Part shown: positions 43,311 through 53,448 of the stretch, piece after piece
How the letters are laid out: the number at the start of each line of letters is the position of its first letter
Numbering within the stretch: position 1 is the first letter of the stretch
Assembly (NCBI GenBank): GCA_024364735.1
Contig: JAGFNQ010001620.1
Location: 1-64,000, forward strand
Source of the DNA: Boesenbergia rotunda
Taxonomy: Eukaryota > Streptophyta > Magnoliopsida > Zingiberales > Zingiberaceae
DNA: 64,000 nucleotides
Direction: 5' to 3'
Position numbers and translations under genes: made by a program
Notes under the pieces: model-generated
Told to the model about the DNA's origin: nothing
Seen by the model: the letters and a program-made list of their open reading frames with translations, nothing else
Database searches by the model: none

Positions 43311-46271
43311 ATGTCGAGCATCGTAGCGAAGGAGAACGGCGGAGTGTCGTTTCCCTATCCGATGCTAAACCCTCACAATTATACTGTGTGGGCAATAAAG
43401 ACAGAGGCAATTCTCGATGCCCAGGGAGTCTGGGAGGCGGTGGAGCCAGAGAAAGAAGCCCAGGTGGATGCAAAGAAGGACAAGAAGGCGCGTGCATACA
43501 TCTTGCAGTGTGTCCCCGAAGACATCCTTCTCCAGATCGCAAACAAGAAGACGGCGAAAGAAGTCTGGGACAGCCTCAAGATGAGGTACCTTGGGAGTGA
43601 TCGGGTGAAGAAGGCTCGCGTACAAACGTTGAAGAGCGAGTTTGACGCCCTTCAGATGAAGGAGACCGAGACGATTGATGAGTTTGCTGGCAAACTCAGC
43701 GCTATGAGCAGCAAATTCTCCACTCTTGGTGCCACGCTTGAAGATTCCTCGCTGGTAAAGAAGTTGCTCGATTCTGTCCCTGATAAATTCTTCCCTATTG
43801 TTGCTGGTATTGAGCAGTTCCACGACCTTGAGACTATGCCATTTGAGGAGACTATCGGGCGACTGAAGGCGTACGAGGAACGAACACTACGATTACGCGG
43901 CAATACCAACGGCACTGAAGGTGAACTCCTACTTACTCATGCCGAATGACAAAAGCGACAAAAAGGGAGCAACGTGGACATTCCGTCAGAAGGCAAGGGG
44001 CGCGGGTCCAGCGGCCCTAATCGTGGCAAGTGGCGTGTGCGAGGGCGCGATCGTGGTCATGGTACGCAGCGCCAAGATAGTGCAGGAGGCACTAGCGGCA
44101 ACAACAGTGGCACTCGTGACAAGAGACACATAAAGTGTTTCAATTGTGAGAAAATGGGGCATTATGCGTCCGAATGCTACAGCAAGCGTCGAGATGATGA
44201 GGCTCACCTCACTTGCGACACCGATGAAGAGCCAGCACTGATGATGAGCGTGTCCCACGAGGAGTCTCACGCTAGCCGAGAGCGGCAAGATATAATTCTG
44301 CTAAGTGAAGAAAGGTTTCTTCCAGAGATGTATCGCAACGTTAAGAAAGGAGAAGATAAAGACGTCTGGTACCTTGACAACGGTGCCAGCAACCACATGA
44401 CGAGTCATCGCGAGAAGTTTCAAGAACTAGATGAAACCATCACCGGGAGGGTGAGGTTTGGCGATGGATCAACCATAGAGATCATGGGCAAAGGAACGGT
44501 TGTGTTCGAATGCAAGAACGGCGATCAGAAGGTTCTCCATGAGGTATACTACATTCCAAAACTTTGTAGTAATATCATCAGTCTTGGTCAATTGACGGAA
44601 ACTGGGAACGAGGTGCACATGGAAGGAGATGCCATGAAGGTGATTGATGGGAGCAGGAAGCTCTTGATGCTGGTAAAGCGAACACAAAATCGCTTGTACA
44701 AGATAACCTTGAAGACATTCAAGCAAGACTGTCTCCTAGCAAGCCTAGAAGACCCAACTTGGTTGTGGCATGCAAGGCTCGGGCATGTAAATTTCCATGA
44801 CTTGAAGCTATTGGGGGAGAAGAAATTGGTGGTTGATATGCCACTACTACCCCAGTCGAACAAGCTTTGCGAGATGTGTGTGATCGCCAAGCATGCAAGA
44901 TTGCCGTTCCCAGACCAAGCAAACTTTAGAGCAAAGAAGCCGTTAGAACTTCTCCATGCGGATATTTGCGGGCCAATCTCACCATGTACACTTGCCGGTA
45001 ACAAGTATTTTCTTCTAATTGTGGATGATTTTACTAGGTGGATGTGGGTGTTTGCATTGGCAGCAAAGAGTGATACATTCCAGGCATTCAAGAAGTTCAA
45101 ATTCCTAACAGAGAACAAGACTGAGTACAAGATCAGAACACTCCGGGCAGATCGAGGCGGCGAGTTTCTATCCACGGAGTTTACTCGATTCTGTGAAAAT
45201 GAAGGAATCGAGCGGCACCTCACGGCTCCCTACACCCCTCAACAGAATGGTGTCGTGGAGCGCCACAACCGCACTATGATGGCCATGGCGAGATCTCTTC
45301 TCAAGGGTACACATATGCCTGCAAGGTTCTGGGGAGAAGCGGTTAGGCATGCTGTCTATCTACTGAATCGTCTCCCAACTAAGGCGCTAGGAGAGCGCAC
45401 CCCATTTGAAGCTTGGATGGGGAGGAAGCCACATGTTGCCCACTTGAGAGTGTTCGGTTGTGTTGCATATGTGAAAAACACAACCCCTCATCTGAAGAAA
45501 CTTGATGACAGAAGCTCACCCATGGTATACTTGGGTGTCGAGGAAGGCTGCAAAGCTCATCGGTTGTTTGATCCAAGCCATGGCAAGCTACAAGTAAGTA
45601 GAGATGTCATATTTCAAGAAAATTCTGAATGGACATGGAATGCAGGTGCTAACAATGAAGAAAACTTTCCGAATTTTATGATGTTGGATCCTCTCTACTC
45701 CGACGAGGCGAGTGTTACAGCAGACGTTGAGTCAGGGGCGGAAAATGTTATACCACCGGTAGCAGCCGTGGTACCCCTGACAAGAGCATCAAGTCCATCT
45801 ACATCATCATCAAACTCGAGTCCATCTACACCATCATCGAACTCGAGTCTATCTACACCATCATCGAACGCCCATGCAACTACCTCGACTCCGGTAACAA
45901 GCACGCCTGATTCTTATGAAGGGCCAGTCCGCTATAGGTCTCTTGCCGATATCTACGCCAACACTGAGGAAGTGGTTGATATTAATGAAGAAGAGGAAGA
46001 GCTGATGATGGTGATGTCTGAAGAGCCAACAAGTTATCAAGAAACTGCAACTGAGGCTTGCTGGTACGAAGCAATGGAGGAAGAACTGAGATCTATTGAG
46101 AAGAACAAGACATGGACCCTAACTGAGCTCCCATTAGGCCGCAAACCTATCGGTCTAAACTGGGTGTTCAAATTGAAGAAAGATTCAGATGGGAAAGTTG
46201 TTAAGCACAAAGCAAGATTAGTTGCTAAAGACTATGTACAACGACAAGGCATCGACTTTGAAAAGGGTATG
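43311..46271 (+). pseudogene. gag-pol: Gag-protease-integrase polyprotein with truncated reverse transcriptase
   Basis: The frame opens at ATG 43311 (MSSIVAKENGGVSFPYPML) and is continuous apart from one TGA at 43947-43949. Gag has NYTVWAIKTEAILDAQG and the VWDSLKMRYLGSDRV block. A perfect CCHC knuckle (CFNCEKMGHYASEC) lies near 44136. Protease has DNGASNHMT with the catalytic D-N-G near 44386. Integrase has the HARLGH...CEMC zinc site and the catalytic DDF, RADRGGEF and TPYTPQQNGVVER regions, all present. Reverse transcriptase starts with WVFKLKKDSDGKVVKHKARLVAK and breaks off after GIDFEKG near 46270, before the YVDD site. If the TGA is read through or absent in sister copies, Gag, protease and integrase could still be made. 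Confidence 0.85.
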
Positions 46272-46467
46272 CATTGTCGTCATCTTCACATGCTTATCTT
46301 CATACATGTCCCTAGCCAAGTTTGGGTCGTGTTGCTGGATTGGTTACATTGGAAGTGGAAGATGGCCGCTTCACATGATGCTCTTCAGCATCCCAAATTG
46401 TCTGGAGAAACTACAATACAAAATGCAGTTACAGAAGTTGCTGTCATTGTGGGAGAGAATGCCAGGA

Positions 46468-46530
46468 GTGAAGTTAGCTGCCATGAGACAACTACTAGGC
46501 GTCCGTGATTTACAGCCATGTCAGGATTAG
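46468..46530 (+). pseudogene. RNase H C-terminal remnant of the 42882 element
   Basis: In a frame different from gag-pol the last codons read VKLAAMRQLLGVRDLQPCQD-stop, a typical copia RNase H end. The frame change, together with the missing middle, marks an internal deletion of roughly 1.5 kb judged by normal copia pol length. Confidence 0.7.
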
Positions 46531-46539
46531 GGGGAGCAA
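46521..46539 (+). promoter_or_regulatory. Polypurine tract
   Basis: AGGATTAGGGGGAGCAA directly before the 3' LTR; plus-strand priming site. Confidence 0.75.
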
Positions 46540-46912
46540 TGTGAGAAAATAAATAAATAATCCTGACATTTTCATATTTTAATTTTATTCTGATAATTTT
46601 TATTACTTAGTTTTGGATTAGATGACTTAGTCTTGGATTAGCCTTTCCTATTTTAATAGGATAACTAGAGAATTAGTCTCCCTATTTTTATTCCTATTTT
46701 ATTGGGATAAGCCATGACTAAGTCTTATTCATGGTGTATTTAAAGGGTCCTAGAGGCATGTGAAAAAGAGTCTCAGTTTTATTGTAAGTTTATTTCTTCC
46801 AGAAAATAAATTCGTTCGTTCTTCTTTCGTTCTTTCGGGTTTTTCGTTTTCTTTTTTCCTTTTGCGTATTGGTGTGGTTCTTGGGTGCGCTATTCTTTGA
46901 TCTGGGCCAACA
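46540..46912 (+). repeat. 3' LTR of the 42882 element
   Basis: 373 bp, the same as the 5' LTR except for one base by eye. Confidence 0.96.
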
Positions 46913-47331
46913 CGCAGGAACTTACCGCTGTTGCGCTCCACGCAATGCCACCTATCGTTCTTCTCCTCTTTATCTCTGCTGCGCTCGCCGCTGATCTGGA
47001 GGGCTCGCCCTTCCTCCTCCACCTCCACCTTCACCTCCTCCTTGTTGACGCCGGGGAGATCGGCCTTGAAGATGTGCGCCTCGGGGGTCTCCTTCCAGTC
47101 GATCCTTGTGTTGGCGAAGGCGGAGGTGTCGCTGACGAAGCCGGGCCGCGTCTCGGCTAGCGAGCGGAAGGCGTCGAAGGGGAAGCCTTGGTAGGGATCC
47201 CAGACGTCGAGGGCGAAGGAATCGAAGATGTCGCTACGCGTCGACATGGTTGAGATCGGAAGGTATGCGACTGTAGATGATTCGATTGCGGTGCTTCTTG
47301 TGAGACGGTTATGCTGCGACGGGGTCGAGTG

Positions 47332-47449
47332 TTTATATAGGCACCTAGACCGAATCGAAACTTCGAGACACAACTTTCCATCGGGTCCTCTACCGAAGCA
47401 TCTGGAAGATGCTCGAACGACTCCTAGCGAGATCGTAACGGTTCTTGAA
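47332..47449 (-). promoter_or_regulatory. Heat-shock promoter: TATA box and heat-shock elements
   Basis: The minus-strand TATA box CTATATAAAC lies at 47331-47340, about 85 bp before the ATG. Upstream are GAAACTTC (47357-47364), three GAA units exactly 10 bp apart (47395, 47405, 47415) and TTCTTGAA (47442-47449). These match the alternating nGAAnnTTCn pattern bound by heat-shock factor. The promoter itself is not disturbed by the insertion. Confidence 0.75.
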
Positions 47450-47462
47450 GCTTACCAGACCA

Positions 47463-47973
47463 TGGGCTTTGTGGGCTGACTGCAACCGTTTGTCTGCTGT
47501 ACTGGCCCGTGTAGATCTCATTGAGGACGCAGGATATCTGAAAATGATCGAGGCGTAGGGATGACAAAAAAATAAAATTAATTAAAATAAATAAATAAAT
47601 TAGGTTCGGATTGAAATTCATATCGAATATCAATCCTCTTGCTTATACTCGTTAAAAAAATCAGATACTAATAAATTTTCTTTTTAAATCCCACAGTATC
47701 TTTAAAAAAACATATTAAAATTAATATTATATTAAATATATATATAATTAAAAAATAAATTAAAAATTATATAGTCCCTTTTTAATTTAAAAAAAATAGT
47801 TAATAATTAGTGAGTTTTGAAAAAAAAAACTTTTATATATATACTACGAACTGTCCGTTACTCGTGCGGATCAGATGGGATGCGTCTTCCATGCAATGAT
47901 GAAGGTGCGTCCCATTGTCTTTTGCCTTTTTACAGTGTTTTTTTTATTTTTATAATTTTTTTAGGATATATTT
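47463..47973. other. AT-rich intergenic region
   Basis: No gene or element recognised. Runs of A/T and short TATATA tracts near 47737 and 47835. Confidence 0.5.
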
Positions 47974-48191
47974 AGGGGACGCTTGGTATACATTTGACAA
48001 TGGAAATGGTAATAGGTTTTGATTGAGGGGTTTATGGGTTTAGTGATAACCTAGTGGGGGCTGGATTATAAAATCATGGGTATCATACTCATATCTTGAT
48101 TCTGATTCTCGTATACCAAGCATCATAAATGGGAATGAAATAGATTTCATTCTCATTCCCGCCTTCTAAATCCACCTACCAAGTACCCCCT
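47974..48191. mobile_element. MITE-like element, Tourist-type ends
   Basis: Ends GGGGACGCTTGGTATAC (47974) and CTACCAAGTACCCCC (48191) form an imperfect inverted repeat. An internal pair (CTTGGTATAC/GTATACCAAG) is also seen. TTA precedes the left end, but the right flank is TAG, so the target duplication is imperfect. Confidence 0.5.
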
Positions 48192-48194
48192 AGG

Positions 48195-48487
48195 GTTTAA
48201 GATTTTAAGATTTAGAGGTTGGGTTATAATGGATTTAAACTAATAAAATTTTCTCCTAGAGTTTAGTAGTCCCTTTTGGATTATAGTGTTCAAACGAAAA
48301 GAATTTAGATGCTCACAGGGTATATTATATCTATTTAACGTTTAAAATTTTAGGATTTAAGAGTTGAGTTATAGTGGATTTAAGTTAATAAAATTTTTTC
48401 CTAGGGTTTAGTCGTCCCTTTTGGGTTATAGTATTCAAACAAAAAGAATTTAGATGTTTATAAGGTATATTATAAGTATTTAAAATT
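48195..48487. repeat. 145-bp tandem duplication, two diverged copies
   Basis: Copies start near 48197 and 48341 and share GATTTAA, TAATAAAATTTT, GTCCCTTTTGG and AAAGAATTTAGATG blocks. Confidence 0.75.
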
Positions 48488-48660
48488 TATCGGAAGAAAT
48501 GTTGATTTTAAAAAATATATAAAAATAACAACTAAGGCGCCTCTCATGAATCAATTTGATTTTTTAAAAAAATAACTTGAGACGTATCGTGTCGTGCAGT
48601 AGTCTGCAGTGCACGGTCCATAGCAGATATTCGAATTAGATATCGAATATTGATAGTCCC

Positions 48661-48915
48661 TGTTAACGTGGCAAGAGAAACGAAAGAAGTGTTAACGTGG
48701 CAAGAGAAACAAAAGACACTAAACAAAAGCTTCTTCTTTGCATAAAAATTTTCTTATTCAAAAAGGAAAATCAGAGACTATTTATAGGATTTTACAGTAG
48801 AATATTTCATCCACTATCTCCTAATTAATAGGATTACACTAAAACTAATCGATAAGCAAAAGACTCGGATAAAACCAAAAGACTCGGACAAATGATAAAC
48901 TTTTTAGTCTTATCA
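48661..48915 (-). repeat. 3' LTR of G with internal 29-bp duplication
   Basis: 255 bp. It is longer than the 226-bp 5' LTR because TGTTAACGTGGCAAGAGAAA plus nine bases is repeated at 48661 and 48690. The flanking GTCCC shows that the LTR begins at 48661. Confidence 0.88.
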
Positions 48916-48955
48916 CCCTCCCTTAAACTAAATGTTTGAAAAAAAAACATTTGGT

Positions 48956-50629
48956 TTAAGAATTATCAAATGGGCATACTCCAATCAGCCCCCTTAGCCT
49001 TTGAAATGTAGATAACTTCAATGGCTTGGTCATAATATCAGCAACTTGATCTTCACTTGTGCAGAAGTAAAGATCAATTACTCCATCTTTCGTCAAGTCC
49101 CTTAAAAAATGAAACCTTACATCCATGTGCTTGCTTCTTCCATGCATGACGGGATTTTTAGAGAGTTTAATAGCTGAACTATTGTCATAATAAATTTTAA
49201 CAGCACCTTCTTGCTTGAAATATAACTCTTCAAGTATGTTCTTTAGCCAAATTGCTTGAGAAGCACAAACTGTTGTAGCTACAAATTCTGCTTCTGTTGT
49301 GGATAAAGTCACAATTGGTTGCTTCTTTGAACACCATGAAATAGCTGCTGAACTCATCATAAAAATATATCCAGAAGTACTTTTTCTATCATCGAGATCA
49401 CCTGCATAATCACTATCAGTAAAACCAATTAAGTCTGATTTTTCATTCTTCTTGTAGAACAAACCATATTCAATGTATTCTTTTAAGTATCTAAAAATTC
49501 TCTTCGCGGCTTGAAGATGTATCTCCTTTGGACTTTCCATGTATCTGCTGATAAGACTTACAACATGCATAATATCAGGTCGTGTAGCTGTTAAGTACAT
49601 CAAACTCTCAACAATTTGCTTATAAATTGCGCTGTCAATCTTCCTGCCTTCAGGATTTCGAATCAGCTTCAATTCTGCTTCATCAGGAGTGTTAACAGAG
49701 TTGCAATTTTTCATTTGAAACCTGTCCAGAATTTCTTGTGCATACTTCTTTTGGGAAATGAAAATTCCAACTGCTGATTGAACTACCTCAATGCCCAAAA
49801 AATAATGCATCTTTCCAAGATCAGACATATAAAATTCAACCATCATAGATCTTTTAAATTTTGCAATCATAGCAATATCATTTCCAGTAAAAATAATATC
49901 ATCCACATATAAGCAAACTATAAGCAGTTTTCTTCCATCTTCAATCTTTGTAAAAAGTGTATGTTCATATGGACATTTTTTAAACCCCTCTTTTGAAAAA
50001 TATGCATCTGTGCAACTATACCAAGCACATGGAGCTTGTTTCAGTCCATATAATGTCTTTTTGAGTCTATAAACTTTATTTTCACAACCAGATTTTATAT
50101 AACTAGGTGGTTGATCAATAAATACCTTTTCTTGAAGTTCACCATGCAGGAATGTTGATTTAACATCCAACTGGAAGATAGGCCACGATCTTTGTGTTGT
50201 CAATTCTATCACCAATCTAATTGTGTCAAGTCTTGCAACTGGTGCAAAGACTTCTTTGTAATCCACACCAAATTCTTGCTTGTAGCCTTTTGCAACTAAG
50301 CGTGCCTTGTGCTTGTCAATTTCACCATTTTCTTCCAATTTTGTCTTGTATATCCACTTGACCTCAATTGTTTTATGCCCTTTTGGAAGATCAGTTAACT
50401 CCCATGTATTGTTCCGTTCAATGGCTTTAATTTCTTCATCCATGGCCTTTCGCCATTTTGATTCCTTGATAGCTTCTTCAAAAACTGTAGGATCACAATC
50501 GGGAAATAGGGCAAAGTATGTAAGTGGATCATCAGATTGATCAATTCCAGTTACCTCATAGTCTGTCATCCAAGCAGGTCTTCTTCTAGTGCGTCGAGAT
50601 AGTTCTTCACTTTCTACTATTGTTGGCAA
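48956..50629 (-). CDS. pol: Copia reverse transcriptase and RNase H of G, 557-codon open frame
   Basis: An open minus-strand frame covering the whole reverse transcriptase: WIYKTKLEENGEIDKHKARL, FAPVARLDTIR, FQLDVKSTFLHG, LYGLKQAPCAWY and the catalytic LYVDDIIFTG. The RNase H follows: LIGFTDSDYAGDLDDRKSTS, VTLSTTEAEFVA, IYYDNSSAIKL, and the DIMTKPL end before the stop at 48956. One Asp, one Asp and one Glu of the RNase H site are visible. The upstream integrase is broken, so this is not translated as a normal polyprotein. It is nonetheless surprisingly well preserved. It lies directly upstream of the 3' LTR. I class it as a remnant of a transposon gene, not a host gene. Confidence 0.85.
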   Translation of the reverse strand: MPTIVESEELSRRTRRRPAWMTDYEVTGIDQSDDPLTYFALFPDCDPTVFEEAIKESKWRKAMDEEIKAIERNNTWELTDLPKGHKTIEVKWIYKTKLEENGEIDKHKARLVAKGYKQEFGVDYKEVFAPVARLDTIRLVIELTTQRSWPIFQLDVKSTFLHGELQEKVFIDQPPSYIKSGCENKVYRLKKTLYGLKQAPCAWYSCTDAYFSKEGFKKCPYEHTLFTKIEDGRKLLIVCLYVDDIIFTGNDIAMIAKFKRSMMVEFYMSDLGKMHYFLGIEVVQSAVGIFISQKKYAQEILDRFQMKNCNSVNTPDEAELKLIRNPEGRKIDSAIYKQIVESLMYLTATRPDIMHVVSLISRYMESPKEIHLQAAKRIFRYLKEYIEYGLFYKKNEKSDLIGFTDSDYAGDLDDRKSTSGYIFMMSSAAISWCSKKQPIVTLSTTEAEFVATTVCASQAIWLKNILEELYFKQEGAVKIYYDNSSAIKLSKNPVMHGRSKHMDVRFHFLRDLTKDGVIDLYFCTSEDQVADIMTKPLKLSTFQRLRGLIGVCPFDNS

Positions 50630-50640
50630 GCTTGGAGCAT

Positions 50641-53054
50641 CTACTTCATTTTCTGATAAAAGTTGTTGATTATTTTATGTTGTTGATTGTTGCTCTTCAT
50701 CAACTCCATCAAAGCTAGTAGGTATTCGTTCTTCAGTAGAGTTGTTGTTCCATTGCCAAAATTTTCCTTCTTCAAAAACCACATCACGGCTGATGATAAT
50801 TTTCTTGGTGATAGGATTATAAAGCTTATAAGCTTTTGATTGATCACTAACACCAAGAAATATATATTTTTCTCCCTTGTCATCAAGTTTGATCCTCTTC
50901 TGATCTGGAATATGAGCATAAGCAATACATCCAAAAATTCTGAGATAATCTACCTTTGGTTTTTAATTGCTCCATGCTTCTTCTGGTGTCATATTCTGAA
51001 CTGCAAGTGTAGGACTTCTGTTTAATATATGGATACTCCAGTTGACTGCTTCAGGCCAAAAAACTTTTGGAATGTCGCATTCTGCCAAAAGACTTCGCAC
51101 CATATTCAAAATAGTATGGGTTTTCGGCTCACAAACACCATTCTGTTGAGGAGTATAAGCCGCAGTTAGTTGCCTTTTGATTCCATGATTTTCACAAAAA
51201 TTTGAAAATTCTTGTGAGAGATATTCTCCACCATGATCTGTGCGTAGAACTTTGATTGGACTGCCTATTTCTTTCTCAACTAGCGTTTTATAGCTCTTAA
51301 AAGCTGTAAATACTTCAGATTTTTCTTGCAAAAAATATACCCATGGTTTCCTACTAAAATCATCAATGAAGGTGTGATTACATATCTCTGACCTCCATTA
51401 GAATATGGATTAATTGGGTCACACAAGTCGGAATGCACCAATTCCAAAGCTTTCTTTGCTCTCCATGATTTTCCTTTTGGAAAATAGTTTCTATGTTGTT
51501 TGCTAACAATACATTCTTCACAAACTTCAGAAGGAGCAATAATTTGAGGAAGTCCAGTTACCATTTTTTTTTTTGCTACAAAGTCTTCAATCCACTAAAG
51601 TTTAGGTGGCCATAACGAAAATACCATAGCCATGAATCATCATTCACTTTTGCTGAAAAACATGAATGAGTAGTATTGTTCAAGTAGAGTGGGAACATGA
51701 GATGTGCTGTCATGTTAACTTGAACAATTAAACCCATCTTTGCATCTTGAATTTGGCATACTCCATCTTTAATAGAAATCTCATACCCTTTTTCTTGCAG
51801 CTGACCAATATTAAGGAGATTGGTCTTTAGATTTGGAACAAAAAGAACATTAGATATTGTATGAGAAGAATTTCTTTTGGTTTGGATAGTTATCATTCCT
51901 TTTCCTATAACAGAAATGGTAGAGTTATCACCAAACTTGACTGTGTTGTGGAATGATTCATCCAGTTCAGAAAATGTCATCTTATCTCCACACATGTGAT
52001 TGCTGCAACCAGTATCCAGATACCACATATTTTGCTGGGTTTCTTCATTTACATGGCACGCCATTAGGAGAGAGACATCTTCTTCCTTTTCAACAAGGTT
52101 AGATCTTTCTTCATCTTGCTTATTCAGATTAGTATGACATTCTGATTGATAATGGGCATACTTATGACATCTATAACATTCAATATTGGACTTATCTGCT
52201 GATTTATATTTATAAGTTGTTGAGTGATTACCTCCTCTTCCTCTTCCGCGAGATTGATTTTCTTAGTGATGGTGACGTTGTTGTTGTCTATCACGATAAT
52301 TAATTTTCCTCTTCCTTGCCTTCTATCTCCTCTTTGTGTTGACTGATTTTCTGTTGAAACTTTCAATGCTTGCTCCTCTTTGTCTTGTTGGTTGAGTTTT
52401 TGTTCATGAACCAACTTGCAACTCATCAATTATAAGTTTATCAATATCTTTTGACTCTTTTATTGAACAAACAACAAAATTAAATTTTGGTGTCATGGAT
52501 CGAAGGAATCTTCTCAACAATGGTGACGTCTTGCATTTTTTCACTATATATCCTAATTTTGTTGGCAATTGTCATGGTTCTTGCAAAAAAATCTGAAACA
52601 GATTCCCCATACTTCATGCGTAAAGTCTCGAATTCTGTTCGAAGACCTTGAAGCTGCACCCTCTTAGCCTTGGCATTCCCTTGATACTTTTTCTTCATGC
52701 AATCCCAAATATCCTTGGATGTTTCTTTGTTAAGAATTGTCTCAAAGGTTGCTCGATCTATGACTTGGAAAAAATAATTCTTTGCCTTGAGATCCTTCAG
52801 CTTCAATGCATTTAATTTCGTTTAGCACTCGTTAGCACTTCTCCAGCTGCTGGCTCTGCTACTCTAGATTCAACAACCTGCCAATACTCCTTGGATCTCA
52901 AAAAGTTCTCCATTAACATGCTCCAATGGTCATAGTGATTATCAAAGCGAGGAATTGCTGGTTGAACAAAGTTGTCAGACATCATGATAATATACTGCTG
53001 TTGTAGAAAGAACTCAAACTCAACCCTTTTTTCCTCACAAAAATATTCACACAA
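50641..53054 (-). pseudogene. gag-pol: Copia gag, protease and integrase of G (broken)
   Basis: Reading leftwards from 53054: Gag N-terminus (RFDNHYDHWSMLMENFLRSK), the Gag middle near 52806-52480 (TSKDIWDCMKKKYQGN, LRTEFETLRM) and a low-complexity region at 52429-52124. The CCHC knuckle is not clear. Protease at 52064-51576 has WYLDTGCSNHMCGDK with a normal D-T-G. Integrase fragments follow at 51564-51280 (HSDLCDPINPYS) and 51331-50963 (LRTDHGGEY, YTPQQNGVCE). The last piece is at 50934-50641. At least five frame changes or stops separate these pieces, so no polyprotein can be made. Confidence 0.85.
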
Positions 53055-53106
53055 CTCAACCTTTTTTTAATGGCGGACTAGTTCTCCAACCTGACTCTGA
53101 TACCAA

Positions 53107-53332
53107 TGTTAACGTGGCAAGAGAAACGAAAGACACTAAACAAAAGCTTCTTCTTTGCATAAAAATTTTCTTATTCAGAAAGGAAAACCAGAGCCTATTT
53201 ATAGGCTTTTACAGTAGAATATTTCATCCACTATCTCCTAATTAATAGGATCACACTAAAACTAATCGATAAGCAAAAGACTCGGACAAAACCAAAAGAC
53301 TCGGACAAATGATAAACTTTTTAGTCTTATCA
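53107..53332 (-). repeat. 5' LTR of G
   Basis: 226 bp from TGTTAACGTGG to GTCTTATCA on the plus strand; differs from 48690-48915 at several positions. Confidence 0.92.
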
Positions 53333-53448
53333 GTCCCTCTATATCCTCCTTCATTCAGGTTGGATACCTAAATCTCTATCGAGTTTCGAAAAAAATTGTC
53401 ATCCCTATCGAGTGCCTCAACTCCAATTCACTTAGGGCGCTCGAATCA

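Larger units (their letters stand above)
42882..46912 (+). mobile_element. Young copia element in the heat-shock gene, lacking most of RT and RNase H
   Basis: 4,031 bp, TG...CA ends, with perfect 5-bp duplications CGCAG (42877-42881 and 46913-46917). The 373-bp LTRs show one difference by eye (C at 43241 versus G at 46899). Met primer site and polypurine tract present. Gag, protease and integrase are open except for one TGA. Reverse transcriptase stops after its first block, and only the RNase H tail remains. It therefore needed pol from a relative to insert here. Confidence 0.95.
42741..47247 (-). pseudogene. Class I small heat-shock protein gene split by a copia insertion
   Basis: The minus-strand gene starts at ATG 47247 (MSTRSDIFDSFALDVWDP, a class I cytosolic N-terminus). 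It runs to 46918, where a 4,031-bp element and one TSD copy intervene, then resumes at 42881 and ends with stop TAG at 42741. With the insertion ignored, the frame is uninterrupted: 156 codons, the usual 17-18 kDa size. The first part holds most of the alpha-crystallin domain (IDWKETPEAHIFKADLPG). The second part has the LPEDAK loop, GVLTVTVPK and the C-terminal IEI (I-x-I) anchor. The break falls at Arg112-Arg113. The protein is an ATP-independent chaperone that holds unfolding proteins. As it stands the gene cannot make a full protein, but no other defect is visible. Confidence 0.93.
48661..53332 (-). mobile_element. Copia element G, full length, decayed
   Basis: Minus-strand element with short LTRs at 53107-53332 (5') and 48661-48915 (3') and perfect 5-bp duplications GTCCC (48656-48660 and 53333-53337). 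It has a primer site TGGTATCAGAGTC next to 53107 and a polypurine tract near 48916-48930. All copia domains occur in normal order, broken by frameshifts before reverse transcriptase. Confidence 0.93.

Noticed and set aside
46222..46467. Novel protein between the truncated reverse transcriptase and the RNase H tail
   Set aside because: The stretch has no recognisable motif in any frame and lies at a deletion scar; only the last twenty codons are assignable.
46885..47194. Plus-strand ORFs over the heat-shock gene
   Set aside because: Antisense shadows of the GC-rich small heat-shock coding sequence.
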